From the NCBI GenBank assembly GCA_016699695.1, contig CP065006.1:992001-1056000 (forward strand): a stretch of 64,000 bases of DNA, given 5' to 3'. Source of the stretch: Bacteroidota bacterium. Lineage in GTDB: Bacteria > Bacteroidota > Bacteroidia > Bacteroidales > UBA10428. Numbering within the stretch: the first letter of the stretch is position 1; every line of letters begins with the position of its first letter. Below the pieces are notes generated by a model. That model was not told the origin of the DNA, did not search any database, and saw nothing but the letters and a program-made list of their open reading frames with translations. This document shows, one piece after another, positions 25,889 to 35,846 of the stretch. The position numbers and the translations under genes are program-made.

Positions 25889-27439
25889 GTGAGCAAAGAA
25901 CTGGTTATTGATGTTAAAGCCAATGAGATTGATATTGCTCTGCTTGAAGATAAAAAGCTTCTTGAATTAAGCAAGGAGAAAAGCAATCCGAAATTCTCTG
26001 TGGGTGATATCTATCTGGGTAGAGTAAAAAAAGTAATGCCCGGGTTAAATGCTGCCTTTGTGGATGTGGGGTATGAAAAAGATGCCTTTTTACACTACCT
26101 CGATCTTGGCCCTCAGTTTCGTACGCTTCATAAATACCTTAACGAAGCTTTAAGTCGCAAAACCAAGCTGGTACCACAACAAAAGTTTAAACGCGAACCC
26201 GATATTGATAAAAATGGCAAGATAAACCAGGTACTTACTGCAGGTCAGTTGGTATTGGTACAAATTGCCAAAGAACCCATCTCTACAAAAGGTCCAAGAC
26301 TTACTTCGGAAATTGCCATTGCCGGGCGCAACATGGTACTGATGCCTTTTAGCGATAAAATTTCCATTTCGCAAAAGATTGAATCGGCCGACGAAAAGAA
26401 AAGACTTAAGACCCTAATTACCAGCATTAGACCTGCCAATTACGGATTAATAATACGCACTGCTGCCGAAGGTAAAATGGTGAAAACCCTCGACGAAGAG
26501 TTGCGTAATCTTCAGAAAAAATGGGAACTGGCATTCGAAAAACTTAGGGGAGCACAGCCACCAAAGCTTTTTTTGAGCGAATTAAATCGCACCTCTGTCA
26601 TTCTTCGCGACATTCTGAATGTTGGCTTCAACAACATACATGTAAACGACGAAAGTCTTCACCGCGAAATAAGGGAGTATATTAGCACCATTGCCCCTGA
26701 AAAGGAAAAAATTGTAAACCTATATACTGGCGCAGCACCAATTTTTGAAAAATACGGGGTTCTTAAACAGATAAAAGCCGCTTTCGGAAAAACCGTATCG
26801 TTTAGAAGTGGCGCATACCTTATAATAGAGCATACCGAAGCCCTGCATGTGATCGATGTCAACAGCGGGAACAGGGCTAAAAATGTTGATAACCAGGAAT
26901 CAACCGGCTTGGATGTGAACCTTGCTGCCTGCGATGAAATTGCCCGTCAGTTACGCTTGCGCGATATGGGCGGCATTATCGTTATTGATTTTATCGATAT
27001 GCAATCGCAAGACAACAAAAATAAGGTTTTCGAACGCATGAAAGCTGCAATGGAAACGGACCGTACGAAGCATTCCATATTGCCATTGAGCCGTTTTGGA
27101 TTGATGCAGATTACACGTCAGCGTGTGAGGCCCGAAATGCATATCAACACACGAGAAAAATGCCCCACATGCGAAGGTACTGGCGAAATTTCGCCCAGTG
27201 TGCTCATTATCGAACGAATAGAATCGCACCTGGTAGATGTGATTGAAAAATACAAACCTAAAAAGGTAAATGTGCGTGTACATCCCTTTATTGCAGCCTA
27301 TATCAATAAGGGACTCTTTAACTCAGTAAAAGCACGTTGGAAAAGAAAATACAAACTCGGATTGAAGATTGTTCCTATCAGCTCTTTCGATTTCCTCGAA
27401 TTTCATTTCTTTGACAAAGACAACGAAGAGTTTATTTAA
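25889..27439 (+). CDS. rng: Ribonuclease E/G family endoribonuclease
   Basis: A 516-residue RNase G-type enzyme that cleaves single-stranded AU-rich RNA and takes part in rRNA maturation and mRNA decay. The N-terminal S1 RNA-binding domain begins at SVGDIYLGRVKKVMPGLNAAFVDVG. The catalytic core contains HVIDVNSGNRAK and LRDMGGIIVIDFIDMQ, the Asp residues that bind the catalytic metal, and the zinc link CPTCEGTG. The long disordered tail of RNase E is absent, so RNase G is the better label. Translation starts at GTG (25889), which gives the conserved opening SKELVIDV. Located beside HU as in other Bacteroidota. Confidence 0.93.
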   Translation: MSKELVIDVKANEIDIALLEDKKLLELSKEKSNPKFSVGDIYLGRVKKVMPGLNAAFVDVGYEKDAFLHYLDLGPQFRTLHKYLNEALSRKTKLVPQQKFKREPDIDKNGKINQVLTAGQLVLVQIAKEPISTKGPRLTSEIAIAGRNMVLMPFSDKISISQKIESADEKKRLKTLITSIRPANYGLIIRTAAEGKMVKTLDEELRNLQKKWELAFEKLRGAQPPKLFLSELNRTSVILRDILNVGFNNIHVNDESLHREIREYISTIAPEKEKIVNLYTGAAPIFEKYGVLKQIKAAFGKTVSFRSGAYLIIEHTEALHVIDVNSGNRAKNVDNQESTGLDVNLAACDEIARQLRLRDMGGIIVIDFIDMQSQDNKNKVFERMKAAMETDRTKHSILPLSRFGLMQITRQRVRPEMHINTREKCPTCEGTGEISPSVLIIERIESHLVDVIEKYKPKKVNVRVHPFIAAYINKGLFNSVKARWKRKYKLGLKIVPISSFDFLEFHFFDKDNEEFI

Positions 27440-27463
27440 ATCTCTATCGAAAAAAATATTTTG

Positions 27464-27496
27464 AAAGCTGTCTGGGTTATCCTGGCAGCTTTTTTT
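27464..27496 (+). terminator. rng: Terminator after RNase G gene
   Basis: AAGCTG and CAGCTT form the base of a hairpin extended by partly paired TCTGG/CCTGG, followed by seven T. It begins 24 bases after the rng stop. Confidence 0.75.
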
Positions 27497-27610
27497 ATAC
27501 CTTAAGCCCTCGATTTTTTCAATTGATTAACAAGAATTAACAAATCATTACATAAATATTTATTATATCTATATATCTTAATGTTTTAATTTTATTGCAA
27601 CTGTTTTACT

Positions 27611-29671
27611 ATGAAATTAAATTACAAGAATCTGACAACAAGCATCTTATTACTCATTAGCCTGGGTTTGTATGCCGATGTGATCAAGCCTGTGAAATGG
27701 GAACACAGCCTGAAACAAATAGACGATGAGACTTACGAAATTGTATTCAAAGCCTCCATTGATAAAGGCTGGCACCTTTATGGGCTTAACATTCCGGAAG
27801 GAGGCCCCATTGCCACCTCATTTACCTACAATAAACTTGTAGGGGCAGAGTTGATGGGGAATACACAAACATCCAAAAAGCCAGAGGTAAAATTCGACAA
27901 CACTTTCGAGATGGAACTTGAGCTTTTTGATGGCACCGTTTCCTTTTCACAGAAAATAAAAAAAACAACGGAAGGTGCATCCATCAAAGGTTTTATCGAA
28001 TTTATGGCTTGCGATGATTCCCGTTGCCTTCCACCTTCGGAAATTGAATTCAGTTATTCCCTTGCAAATACCCTGGCAGAGAAAACTTCTGCAACTCCTG
28101 CTCAAAAAGCATTACCCGGCATAGATACCCTGACTTTGGTGAACGAAGTGGCAAGCGCTCCAGATAAAAGTGAACAGAAAGTCGAAACCCTTTCAAACCT
28201 AAACTCTGACAATGAACCTGAACAGAATAGAAAATCTCGCTGGACGATATTCTGGGAGGCATTTACAAAAGGCCTTCTGGCAATTCTTACTCCCTGCGTT
28301 TTTCCAATTATACCTCTCACGGTGGCATTTTTCATGCGCGACAGTACCACCGGCAAAAGGATTTTTCAAGCTCTGTTTTTTGGGCTTTCTATAGTGGCCA
28401 TCTATTCGATTGTTGGACTTGTGGCAGGATTACTCCAAATAGATATCACCGCCCTAACAAGACATTGGTTAGCAAACATAATTATAGCCGCTGTATTGTT
28501 AGCCTTTGCTGCTTCTTTTTTCGGTATGTTCGAACTGGTGCTGCCAGGCAGTCTATCGAACAAGCTCGATAACAAGGTAGACAAAGGCGGATTGCTTGCC
28601 CCATTTTTCCTGGCACTTGTTACTGCAGTAGTTTCCTTTTCGTGCGTAGGACCTATTGCCGGTGTGGCCATTGGCGCAGCCATGAATGGTGAAATAATCA
28701 CACCTGTAATAGCCATGGCCGGGTTCTCTTCGGCCTTTGCACTCCCATTTGTATTGCTTGGAATTTTTCCTGGTATGCTGAAAAACATGCCAAAATCCGG
28801 AGGATGGCTCAATGCTGTAAAAGTGGTGTTTGCTTTTCTGATGCTAGTAGCGGCATATATTTTCCTTGGCAATACCCAATGGGCCTTATTTAACCGCGAC
28901 ACAATACTTGCGCTCAATATAGCCACATTTATACTTTTAGGCATTTACCTGCTTGGAAAAATAAAATTTGCCCACGACAGCGACCTGCCTTCCTTAAAAG
29001 TGCCGCGGCTTTTATTATCAATTGTTTCTTTCAGTCTTGCTCTGTACCTATTGCCCGGACTATTCGGAAGCCCACTGAAGGCTCTTTCCCCATTCCTTCC
29101 CGCAGAAGAAACTTCTGAAATGAATGTTCGGCAAGCTTTCACTTCCAATGTATCGTTGTTGGAAGTAAGTACAACAGCCCTATGCCACCCTAACCCGCGT
29201 TACTCAGACAAATTGCATCTGCCTCATAATCTGGCCGGTTATTTCGATTACGAAGAGGGGATGGCCTGTGCCCAGGAACTAAATAAGCCTGTGCTCCTTG
29301 ACTTTGTTGGCCATTCGTGTAAAAACTGCAAAAAAATGTATGCCGATGTATGGTCCGACCCACAAATTCTTGCCAAACTCCAGGAGGAATTCATCATCAT
29401 TGCCCTGTACACCGACGACCGCACTCCATTACCTGAAAGTGAATGGTATACTTCAACCTTAGATGGTAAAGAAAAAAATACCCTTGGAAAAAAGAACCTC
29501 GATTTTCAGATAAGTAAGTTTCAATCGAATGCTTTACCGCTATATGCCATTTTAGATACAAACGGTCGGGTTATTACAGAAGTCCCATATTTCACCTACA
29601 ATACTAACAAGAAAGAGTTTTTAAACTACCTGAATGAAGGCATCTCCAACTTCCGAAAGGCAAAATTCTAA
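27611..29671 (+). CDS. dsbD: DsbD-type thiol:disulfide interchange protein
   Basis: A 686-residue electron-transfer protein that carries reducing power from cytoplasmic thioredoxin to the periplasm. A signal peptide (to about residue 22) leads into the N-terminal periplasmic domain, whose redox pair is Cys134/Cys139 in FMACDDSRCLPP. The membrane domain of about eight helices begins near residue 215 and has the two half-channel cysteines in TPCVFPIIPLT and SFSCVGPIAG. The C-terminal thioredoxin-like domain carries CKNC (Cys570/Cys573). All three redox centres are therefore intact. Periplasmic clients could include secreted Cys-rich proteins such as the vWA protein, but that is inference. Confidence 0.93.
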   Translation: MKLNYKNLTTSILLLISLGLYADVIKPVKWEHSLKQIDDETYEIVFKASIDKGWHLYGLNIPEGGPIATSFTYNKLVGAELMGNTQTSKKPEVKFDNTFEMELELFDGTVSFSQKIKKTTEGASIKGFIEFMACDDSRCLPPSEIEFSYSLANTLAEKTSATPAQKALPGIDTLTLVNEVASAPDKSEQKVETLSNLNSDNEPEQNRKSRWTIFWEAFTKGLLAILTPCVFPIIPLTVAFFMRDSTTGKRIFQALFFGLSIVAIYSIVGLVAGLLQIDITALTRHWLANIIIAAVLLAFAASFFGMFELVLPGSLSNKLDNKVDKGGLLAPFFLALVTAVVSFSCVGPIAGVAIGAAMNGEIITPVIAMAGFSSAFALPFVLLGIFPGMLKNMPKSGGWLNAVKVVFAFLMLVAAYIFLGNTQWALFNRDTILALNIATFILLGIYLLGKIKFAHDSDLPSLKVPRLLLSIVSFSLALYLLPGLFGSPLKALSPFLPAEETSEMNVRQAFTSNVSLLEVSTTALCHPNPRYSDKLHLPHNLAGYFDYEEGMACAQELNKPVLLDFVGHSCKNCKKMYADVWSDPQILAKLQEEFIIIALYTDDRTPLPESEWYTSTLDGKEKNTLGKKNLDFQISKFQSNALPLYAILDTNGRVITEVPYFTYNTNKKEFLNYLNEGISNFRKAKF

Positions 29672-29807
29672 TTGGCTCCAGATATGATTTAAGTCAGACT
29701 CAGCCTAGTTTAGAAGGAATCTCATGTTTTATTATGTGAAGTTTTTCTAACATTGCCTTCATGATAAATTTAGATAAGAGGGTATACTTCAAAAACAAGG
29801 ATGAAAT

Positions 29808-31655
29808 ATGGCAAAAGTTAAACAAATAATCGAGCTCGATGATGTTGTTGTAAAATTTGCTGGTGATTCGGGCGATGGAATGCAGCTTTCGGGTAGCCAG
29901 TTCTCAGACACTTCAGCTTTTGTAGGCAACGACCTTTCGACTTTTCCCGATTACCCATCGGAAATCAGGGCACCACAGGGTACAATTGCCGGTGTTTCAG
30001 GGTTTCAGGTGCACATTGGGCACAAAGAAGTTCAAACGCCGGGCGACCTTGCTGATGTTTTGGTAGCGATGAACCCAGCTGCGTTGAAAGCCAATTTACG
30101 ATGGACAAAACCAGGGGCTACCATTATAATCGATATCGATAATTTTGACAGCAACCACTATAAAAAGGCCGGATATACAGAAGATCCCCTTCAGGATGGC
30201 AGTCTTGAAGGTTTTAACCTGGTAAAAGCTCCAATTTCTACCTTGACCCGTTCGACAGTGGCCGAATTCGGCCTCGACAACCGCACAGCCGAAAAAACAC
30301 GCAACCAGTTTGTGGCAGGTGTGTTGTATTGGCTGTTTAACCGCGACATGAAAATCGGAGAAAACTTTATCAGCGAACGATTTAAAAAACATCCGGAATA
30401 TATTCAACCAAATATTGCGGTTTTAAGGGCGGGCTACAATTTTGCCGAAACAGTGGAGGCCATGGCTGTAAAATTTCAGGTGAACCCAGCATTAAAAGGT
30501 AAAGGTCTGTTTAGAAATATTACCGGAAATCAGGCTACTGCATGGGGTTTGCTTGCTGCATCGGAACGTTCGGGGCGAAAATTGTTTTTAGGATCTTATC
30601 CTATCACTCCAGCTACAGAAATTTTGCAGGAACTTTCGGTAATGAAACACCTAGACTGCATCACCTTTCAGGCCGAAGACGAAATTGCAGGTATTTGTTC
30701 AGCCATTGGCGCATCGTTTACTGGAAAACTGGGAGCTACCTCTACATCAGGTCCGGGACTTGCCCTTAAGGGCGAAGCCATTGGACTTGCTGTAATCACG
30801 GAACTACCACTCGTAATTGTAAATGTTCAACGTGGCGGACCATCGACGGGCCTACCGACAAAAACCGAACAGTCCGATTTAATGCAGGCACTATTCGGAC
30901 GAAATGGTGAGAGTCCGGTGGCCGTTTTGGCTGCCTCCACACCAGCCAATTGTTTTTATTATGCTTACATGTCTGCAAAATTGGCCATTGAACATATGAC
31001 CCCTGTTATTTTGTTAACCGATGGCTATCTGGCAAACGGTTCTGAACTTTGGCCTATTCCAAAAGTCGAAGACCTTGACCCAATTGAACCGCCTTTGGTT
31101 CAAGACAACGATATGGAATACAAACCCTATAAACGCGATATCGAAAGTCTTGCACGTCAATGGGCGCTTCCCGGTCAGGAAGGATTGCGCCACCGGGTTG
31201 GCGGGTTGGAAAAAGAAGACGTAACAGGCATTGTGTCGCACGATCCGGGCAACCACGAACTGATGGTGAGGAACCGCGCCGAAAAAATCGAACGCATTTC
31301 GAATTACATTCCAAAACAGGAAATAATGGGCAACAAAGCCTCCGATTTATTGGTTATCGGATGGGGTGGTACCTATGGCGCACTTTACACAGCAGTAAAA
31401 GAACTACAGGAAGAAGGTTATAGCATTAGTTTGGCTCAATTTACCTATATCAATCCTCTGCCAAAAAACACCAAAGAGGTGATGGAGAATCACAAAAAGC
31501 GGATTGTTTGCGAATTGAATATGGGACAATTTGCGACTTACCTTCGCTCGAAAATTCCGCAGTTCGACTACCTGCAGTTCAATAAAATACAAGGGCTACC
31601 CTTTATGATTTCAGAGTTAAAAACCAAGTTTAAAGAAATATTGGAGGAAATTTAA
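29808..31655 (+). CDS. korA: 2-oxoacid:acceptor oxidoreductase, fused gamma-alpha subunit
   Basis: A 615-residue subunit of a 2-oxoacid:ferredoxin oxidoreductase, probably 2-oxoglutarate-specific. The N-terminal gamma domain (about residues 1-190) begins VVKFAGDSGDGMQLSGSQF. The alpha domain starts near residue 230 with GNQATAWGLLAASERSGRKLF, continues through SYPITPATEILQEL, TSTSGPGLALKGEAIGLAV and VQRGGPSTGLPTKTEQSDL. The complex decarboxylates a 2-oxoacid with CoA and passes electrons to ferredoxin, replacing the NAD-linked dehydrogenase under low oxygen. The gamma-alpha fusion is standard in Bacteroidota. One base separates it from korB, so expression is coupled. Confidence 0.93.
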   Translation: MAKVKQIIELDDVVVKFAGDSGDGMQLSGSQFSDTSAFVGNDLSTFPDYPSEIRAPQGTIAGVSGFQVHIGHKEVQTPGDLADVLVAMNPAALKANLRWTKPGATIIIDIDNFDSNHYKKAGYTEDPLQDGSLEGFNLVKAPISTLTRSTVAEFGLDNRTAEKTRNQFVAGVLYWLFNRDMKIGENFISERFKKHPEYIQPNIAVLRAGYNFAETVEAMAVKFQVNPALKGKGLFRNITGNQATAWGLLAASERSGRKLFLGSYPITPATEILQELSVMKHLDCITFQAEDEIAGICSAIGASFTGKLGATSTSGPGLALKGEAIGLAVITELPLVIVNVQRGGPSTGLPTKTEQSDLMQALFGRNGESPVAVLAASTPANCFYYAYMSAKLAIEHMTPVILLTDGYLANGSELWPIPKVEDLDPIEPPLVQDNDMEYKPYKRDIESLARQWALPGQEGLRHRVGGLEKEDVTGIVSHDPGNHELMVRNRAEKIERISNYIPKQEIMGNKASDLLVIGWGGTYGALYTAVKELQEEGYSISLAQFTYINPLPKNTKEVMENHKKRIVCELNMGQFATYLRSKIPQFDYLQFNKIQGLPFMISELKTKFKEILEEI

Positions 31656-31656
31656 G

Positions 31657-32682
31657 ATGATACCCGAATGCAATATACCATTGGCCAGTCCTCAGGATTT
31701 TTCTGTCGATTACGATGTAAAGTGGTGCCCAGGTTGTGGCGGCCATGCAGTACTTTCATCTATAAAAAAAACACTACCTGAACTTGGAATCCCAAAAGAG
31801 AAATTTGTTTTTGTTTCAGGAATAGGATGTTCCTCTAGGTTTCCTTATTATATCAATACTTATGGATTCCATAGTTTGCATGGCCGTGGGGCAGCAATAG
31901 CCTCCGGAATTAAAGTTTCCAACCCCGATTTGAGCGTTTGGCTGGCCACCGGCGATGGCGATTCGATGGCCATTGGCGGAAATCATTTCATTCATATTCT
32001 GCGCCGAAACATCGATGTCAACATTATTCTCTTCAACAATAAAATATATGGCCTGACCAAGGGGCAGTATTCGCCTACAACTCCTGCCGGCAGTATAACC
32101 AAAACATCGCCGGACGGCACCATCGAAAACCCATTTTTACCAGGAGAACTGGCCATGGGATCCAACGCTACTTTTTTTGCACGGGTTATAGATACCGACC
32201 CAAAAATGATGAAGGAGGTATTTATAAAAGCAGCCCAACACAAAGGAACCTCGCTCGTAGAAGTGTTGCAAAACTGCGTAATTTTTAACAACAAAGTGCA
32301 CGAAGATATTACCGGAAAAGAAGTTCGCGATGAAAACCAGCTCTATCTCGAACATGGTAAGCCCATGCTTTTTGGCAAAAACAAAGAAAAGGGTATTGTA
32401 AGGGCCGGGTCGAAATTTATCGTTGGCGAGATAGGAAAAAATGGAGTGAGCCTGGCCGACGTGCTGGTACATGACGCGCACAACCTGGAAGGTACAAGGC
32501 ATTACCAGCTTTCGCGTATGACATTACCCGACTACCCAGTGGCTTTGGGTGTAATCAGGCAATGCGAAACTGATGTGTACGAAACCTTGTTGGAAAAACA
32601 AATAGTAGCAGCCAAAGCCCGCAGCAGCGTAAAATGTGTAAACGATTTACTTATGAGCGGCAATACCTTCAAAATAAACTAA
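31657..32682 (+). CDS. korB: 2-oxoacid:ferredoxin oxidoreductase beta subunit
   Basis: A 341-residue beta subunit that binds thiamine diphosphate and an iron-sulfur cluster. Cluster ligands are visible in WCPGCGGHAVL (two Cys), GIGCSSRFPYY (third) and probably LQNCVIFN (fourth). The TPP/Mg motif is GDGDSMAIGGNHF, followed by FNNKIYGLTKGQYSPTT. No separate delta (ferredoxin-like) subunit gene is present next to it. Together with korA it forms the catalytic heterodimer; 2-oxoglutarate is the most likely substrate by family resemblance, but other 2-oxoacids cannot be excluded. A terminator follows, so korAB is a two-gene operon. Confidence 0.93.
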   Translation: MIPECNIPLASPQDFSVDYDVKWCPGCGGHAVLSSIKKTLPELGIPKEKFVFVSGIGCSSRFPYYINTYGFHSLHGRGAAIASGIKVSNPDLSVWLATGDGDSMAIGGNHFIHILRRNIDVNIILFNNKIYGLTKGQYSPTTPAGSITKTSPDGTIENPFLPGELAMGSNATFFARVIDTDPKMMKEVFIKAAQHKGTSLVEVLQNCVIFNNKVHEDITGKEVRDENQLYLEHGKPMLFGKNKEKGIVRAGSKFIVGEIGKNGVSLADVLVHDAHNLEGTRHYQLSRMTLPDYPVALGVIRQCETDVYETLLEKQIVAAKARSSVKCVNDLLMSGNTFKIN

Positions 32683-32705
32683 CACTGTTAATTACATCAA
32701 ATAGA

Positions 32706-32737
32706 AAGGCCGTGAGCATATGCAACGGCTTTTTTTA
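32706..32737 (+). terminator. Terminator of korAB
   Basis: A hairpin of AAGGCCGT with ACGGCTT (one bulged G), containing the inner palindrome GCATATGC, followed by seven T. It starts 24 bases after the korB stop. Confidence 0.78.
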
Positions 32738-32807
32738 TTCACACGCAAATGGTTTTTAGTTCCCGCTTTTCATTCTGCCTATAAAAAACTATATTTATTG
32801 AAAGAAA

Positions 32808-35771
32808 ATGTTTGAGTTGAGCAACCGCGACGCCTATTATTTTTCCGATACCTCTTTCGGACTGCTGATGCAAAAACGCATTCAGAAAGTGCTTGTTTTA
32901 TGCAGCAATTACGATTTTTTTACACTCGAAGAAGACGGACGCATCGACGAACAGATATTTAATGAATATGTCTCTTTAAACCTGCGTTACCCTCCAGTAT
33001 TTCTTCACGCCGACTCAAGTATAAAAGCTTTAAAAATTCTTGAACGCGAAGAAATAGACTTAATAATTCCAATGCTGAGTATGGTAGACACCGATACTTT
33101 TGTGTTTGCCAAAAAACTCAAGGAGTTGTACCCTGAAAAGCCCATAGTAGTGCTCACTCACTTCTCGCGCGAGGTATCCTTGCGCCTGCAAAAAGTTGAT
33201 CTTTCAAGCATAGACCATGTTTTTTGCTGGCTAGGCAATACCGATATTTTTCTGGCCATCATCAAACTTATCGAAGATAAGATGAACGCCAATAACGATA
33301 TACTGGAAGTAGGCGTGCAGGCTGTTTTACTGGTGGAAGATTCGGTGAGGTACATCTCGTCTTACCTTCCCAGTCTTTATCACATTATTCTCGAACAGTC
33401 GAAAGAGTTTATGCTCGAAGCCCTGAACGAGCACCAGCAAATGTTGCGCAGGCGCGGACGACCTAAAATATTACTGGCCCGCAACTACGATGAAGCGTTT
33501 GGACTGTACCAAAAATTCAAGGGAAATATATTAGGAATTATCTCGGATGTAAGCTACAAATACACTCCTAACCGGCGCGATACCAAACAAAAAGCCGGCC
33601 TGAAATTATGTGCTGTTGTGAAAGCCGACGACCCCAATATGCCTTTTCTGCTTCAATCGTCGGACAACCAAAATAAAGAACTTGCCGAAAAGCTCCACGC
33701 AGGATTTATCAATAAATATTCCGATAATCTCCTGAGCGAACTGAAAGAATACATAATCAATAATTTTGGGTTTGGACCATTTCTGTTTACCGACCCCCAA
33801 ACCGGAGAAAAAACCCACCAGGCACGCGATTTAAAAGAATTTCAGGAAATAATCCTGTCAGTGCCCGACCACATTATCGAATACCACTCGCGTAGAGACG
33901 ATTTCTCGAAATGGCTCAATGCCAGGGCTCTTTACCCCATTGCACGGAAATTTAAAGAAGCACAGTTCGATGAGTTTGCCTCGCCCGAATCTTTGCGTAA
34001 ATACATTTATACCACCATCTCTAGTTTCAGGGTAAGCAAAGCCCGAGGTATTATTGCCGAATTCGATCGCAGCAAATTCGATGCTTACCTCTTCTTTTCG
34101 CGTATAGGAAACGGTAACCTGGGTGGCAAGGCAAGAGGATTGGCATTTATGAATTCGGTAATTAAGAATGAAAAAATATTTAGTAAATATCCCGACGTAA
34201 TTATCACCATTCCGGCTACAGTAGTGCTCACTACCGATATTTTTGAAGAATTTATGTTACAAAATAACTTGCAGGCTATTGCCCAGTCAAATGCAAGCGA
34301 CGAAGAAATTCTGGAGCATTTTATACAAGCCTCACTGCCGGATAAGATTCACGAAGACCTCATCACCATCGCAAGCCTCACCAATACACCCCTTGCCATT
34401 CGTTCGTCGAGTAAATTGGAAGACTCTTTTTACCAACCCTTCGCCGGAATTTATTCGACCTATATGATTCCGTATATCCCTGATATCAAGCAAATGGTGG
34501 ATATGATTGAAAAAGCCATTAAATCGGTGTATGCTTCAGTCTATTTTCGCACCAGTAAATCTTATATGTCGGCCACCTCTAACCTGATCGACGAAGAAAA
34601 AATGGGGGTTATCATTCAATCGGTGTGTGGAACCAACTACGGAGGGCGCTATTATCCAACCATTTCTGGAGTTGCCCGTTCGCTCAACTATTACCCTATA
34701 CCACCTGAAAAGGCCGAAGATGGTGTAGTGGATCTTGCTTTTGGACTTGGCAAACACATTGTGGAAGGAAACACTTCCTTGCGCTTTTCTCCTGCCCATC
34801 CAAGGAGAATTATACAACTTTCGAACCCTGATTACGCCATTAAAAATACCCAGAAATACTTCTGCAGCCTCGACATGAACCCTGCCAGCTTTGTAACATC
34901 GGTTGTGGACAATATTAATATCCTGAAACTTTCGATACGGGAAGCTGAAAAAGACAGTGCACTGGCACATGTTGTTTCTACTTACGATTTTGAGAACAAT
35001 AGCATCCGCGATGGACTGCATGCCGATGGAAAAAAGATTATTACTTTTTCGAATATTTTAAATCACAACTCGTTTCCGCTTGCTGAAATTATTACCGATT
35101 TGCTGAAGATTAGCAAAGAAGCCATGAGTAACGATGTGGAAATTGAATTTGCCGTGAACCTGGATACCCCGCCTGGAGAACCCAAAATATTCAACTATCT
35201 TCAGGTTAGACCAATCGTATCGTCGGTAAGCGAATTTTCGTCGGCGTGTGTCGAAACCGACATGAAAGATTCGCTCCTGTATTCTGAAAAAGCAATGGGA
35301 AATGGTATTATCAAAGAGATTACCGATATTGTATATGTAAAAACAGAAAAATTTAACCCTGCCCATAACAAACAAATCGCCACTGAGCTGGATACGCTGA
35401 ATCAAAAATTCAGGGAAGCCGATGAGAATTATGTGTTAATTGGTCCCGGCCGCTGGGGGTCAAGCGACCACTGGCTTGGCATACCGGTAAAATGGGCCCA
35501 GATATCTTCGGCTCGTATCATTGTAGAGTCGGGTCTGGAACACTTTAGGGTAGATCCCAGCCAAGGCACCCACTTCTTCCATAATCTTACCAGTTTTGGG
35601 GTCGGATATTTTACCATCAACCCATACCTGAGCGACGGGCATTGCAATTTTCAGTACCTCGACCAACTGCCTGCCGAGTTCGAAACTGAATTTATCCGGC
35701 ATGTTCGTATTCCCAGCGGTTTCGAGATACGCATCGATGGTAAAACCAACAAAGGAATTATTACTGTTTAA
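32808..35771 (+). CDS. Receiver-domain / PEP-synthase-like ATP-grasp fusion protein
   Basis: A 987-residue cytoplasmic protein of unknown role. Residues about 25-160 resemble a degenerate receiver domain lacking the phospho-acceptor Asp (PMLSMVD at that position). Residues about 168-305 look like a complete receiver: Glu177/Asp178, Asp247 in GIISDVSY, Ser284 and Lys303. From about 425 to 800 it matches the pyruvate-phosphate dikinase/PEP synthase ATP-binding domain (NGNLGGKARGLAF, AIRSSSKLEDSFYQPFAG, AFGLGKHIVEG, YLQVRPI). The phosphohistidine and PEP-binding TIM-barrel domains of those enzymes are missing; instead a distinct C-terminal domain contains GPGRWGSSDHWLG. A full PEP synthase cycle is therefore unlikely. 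It is probably a phosphorelay-controlled ATP-dependent enzyme. Confidence 0.78.
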   Translation: MFELSNRDAYYFSDTSFGLLMQKRIQKVLVLCSNYDFFTLEEDGRIDEQIFNEYVSLNLRYPPVFLHADSSIKALKILEREEIDLIIPMLSMVDTDTFVFAKKLKELYPEKPIVVLTHFSREVSLRLQKVDLSSIDHVFCWLGNTDIFLAIIKLIEDKMNANNDILEVGVQAVLLVEDSVRYISSYLPSLYHIILEQSKEFMLEALNEHQQMLRRRGRPKILLARNYDEAFGLYQKFKGNILGIISDVSYKYTPNRRDTKQKAGLKLCAVVKADDPNMPFLLQSSDNQNKELAEKLHAGFINKYSDNLLSELKEYIINNFGFGPFLFTDPQTGEKTHQARDLKEFQEIILSVPDHIIEYHSRRDDFSKWLNARALYPIARKFKEAQFDEFASPESLRKYIYTTISSFRVSKARGIIAEFDRSKFDAYLFFSRIGNGNLGGKARGLAFMNSVIKNEKIFSKYPDVIITIPATVVLTTDIFEEFMLQNNLQAIAQSNASDEEILEHFIQASLPDKIHEDLITIASLTNTPLAIRSSSKLEDSFYQPFAGIYSTYMIPYIPDIKQMVDMIEKAIKSVYASVYFRTSKSYMSATSNLIDEEKMGVIIQSVCGTNYGGRYYPTISGVARSLNYYPIPPEKAEDGVVDLAFGLGKHIVEGNTSLRFSPAHPRRIIQLSNPDYAIKNTQKYFCSLDMNPASFVTSVVDNINILKLSIREAEKDSALAHVVSTYDFENNSIRDGLHADGKKIITFSNILNHNSFPLAEIITDLLKISKEAMSNDVEIEFAVNLDTPPGEPKIFNYLQVRPIVSSVSEFSSACVETDMKDSLLYSEKAMGNGIIKEITDIVYVKTEKFNPAHNKQIATELDTLNQKFREADENYVLIGPGRWGSSDHWLGIPVKWAQISSARIIVESGLEHFRVDPSQGTHFFHNLTSFGVGYFTINPYLSDGHCNFQYLDQLPAEFETEFIRHVRIPSGFEIRIDGKTNKGIITV

Positions 35772-35846
35772 AAATGCAGTTTGTTATTTTCTTCATTTGA
35801 CAGAGAAAGTAACAATTGCTACATTCGTAATACTTTAAAATAGCCA

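Noticed and set aside
30542..31423. Alternative frames within korA
   Set aside because: They are shadows of a full-length, well-conserved enzyme gene.
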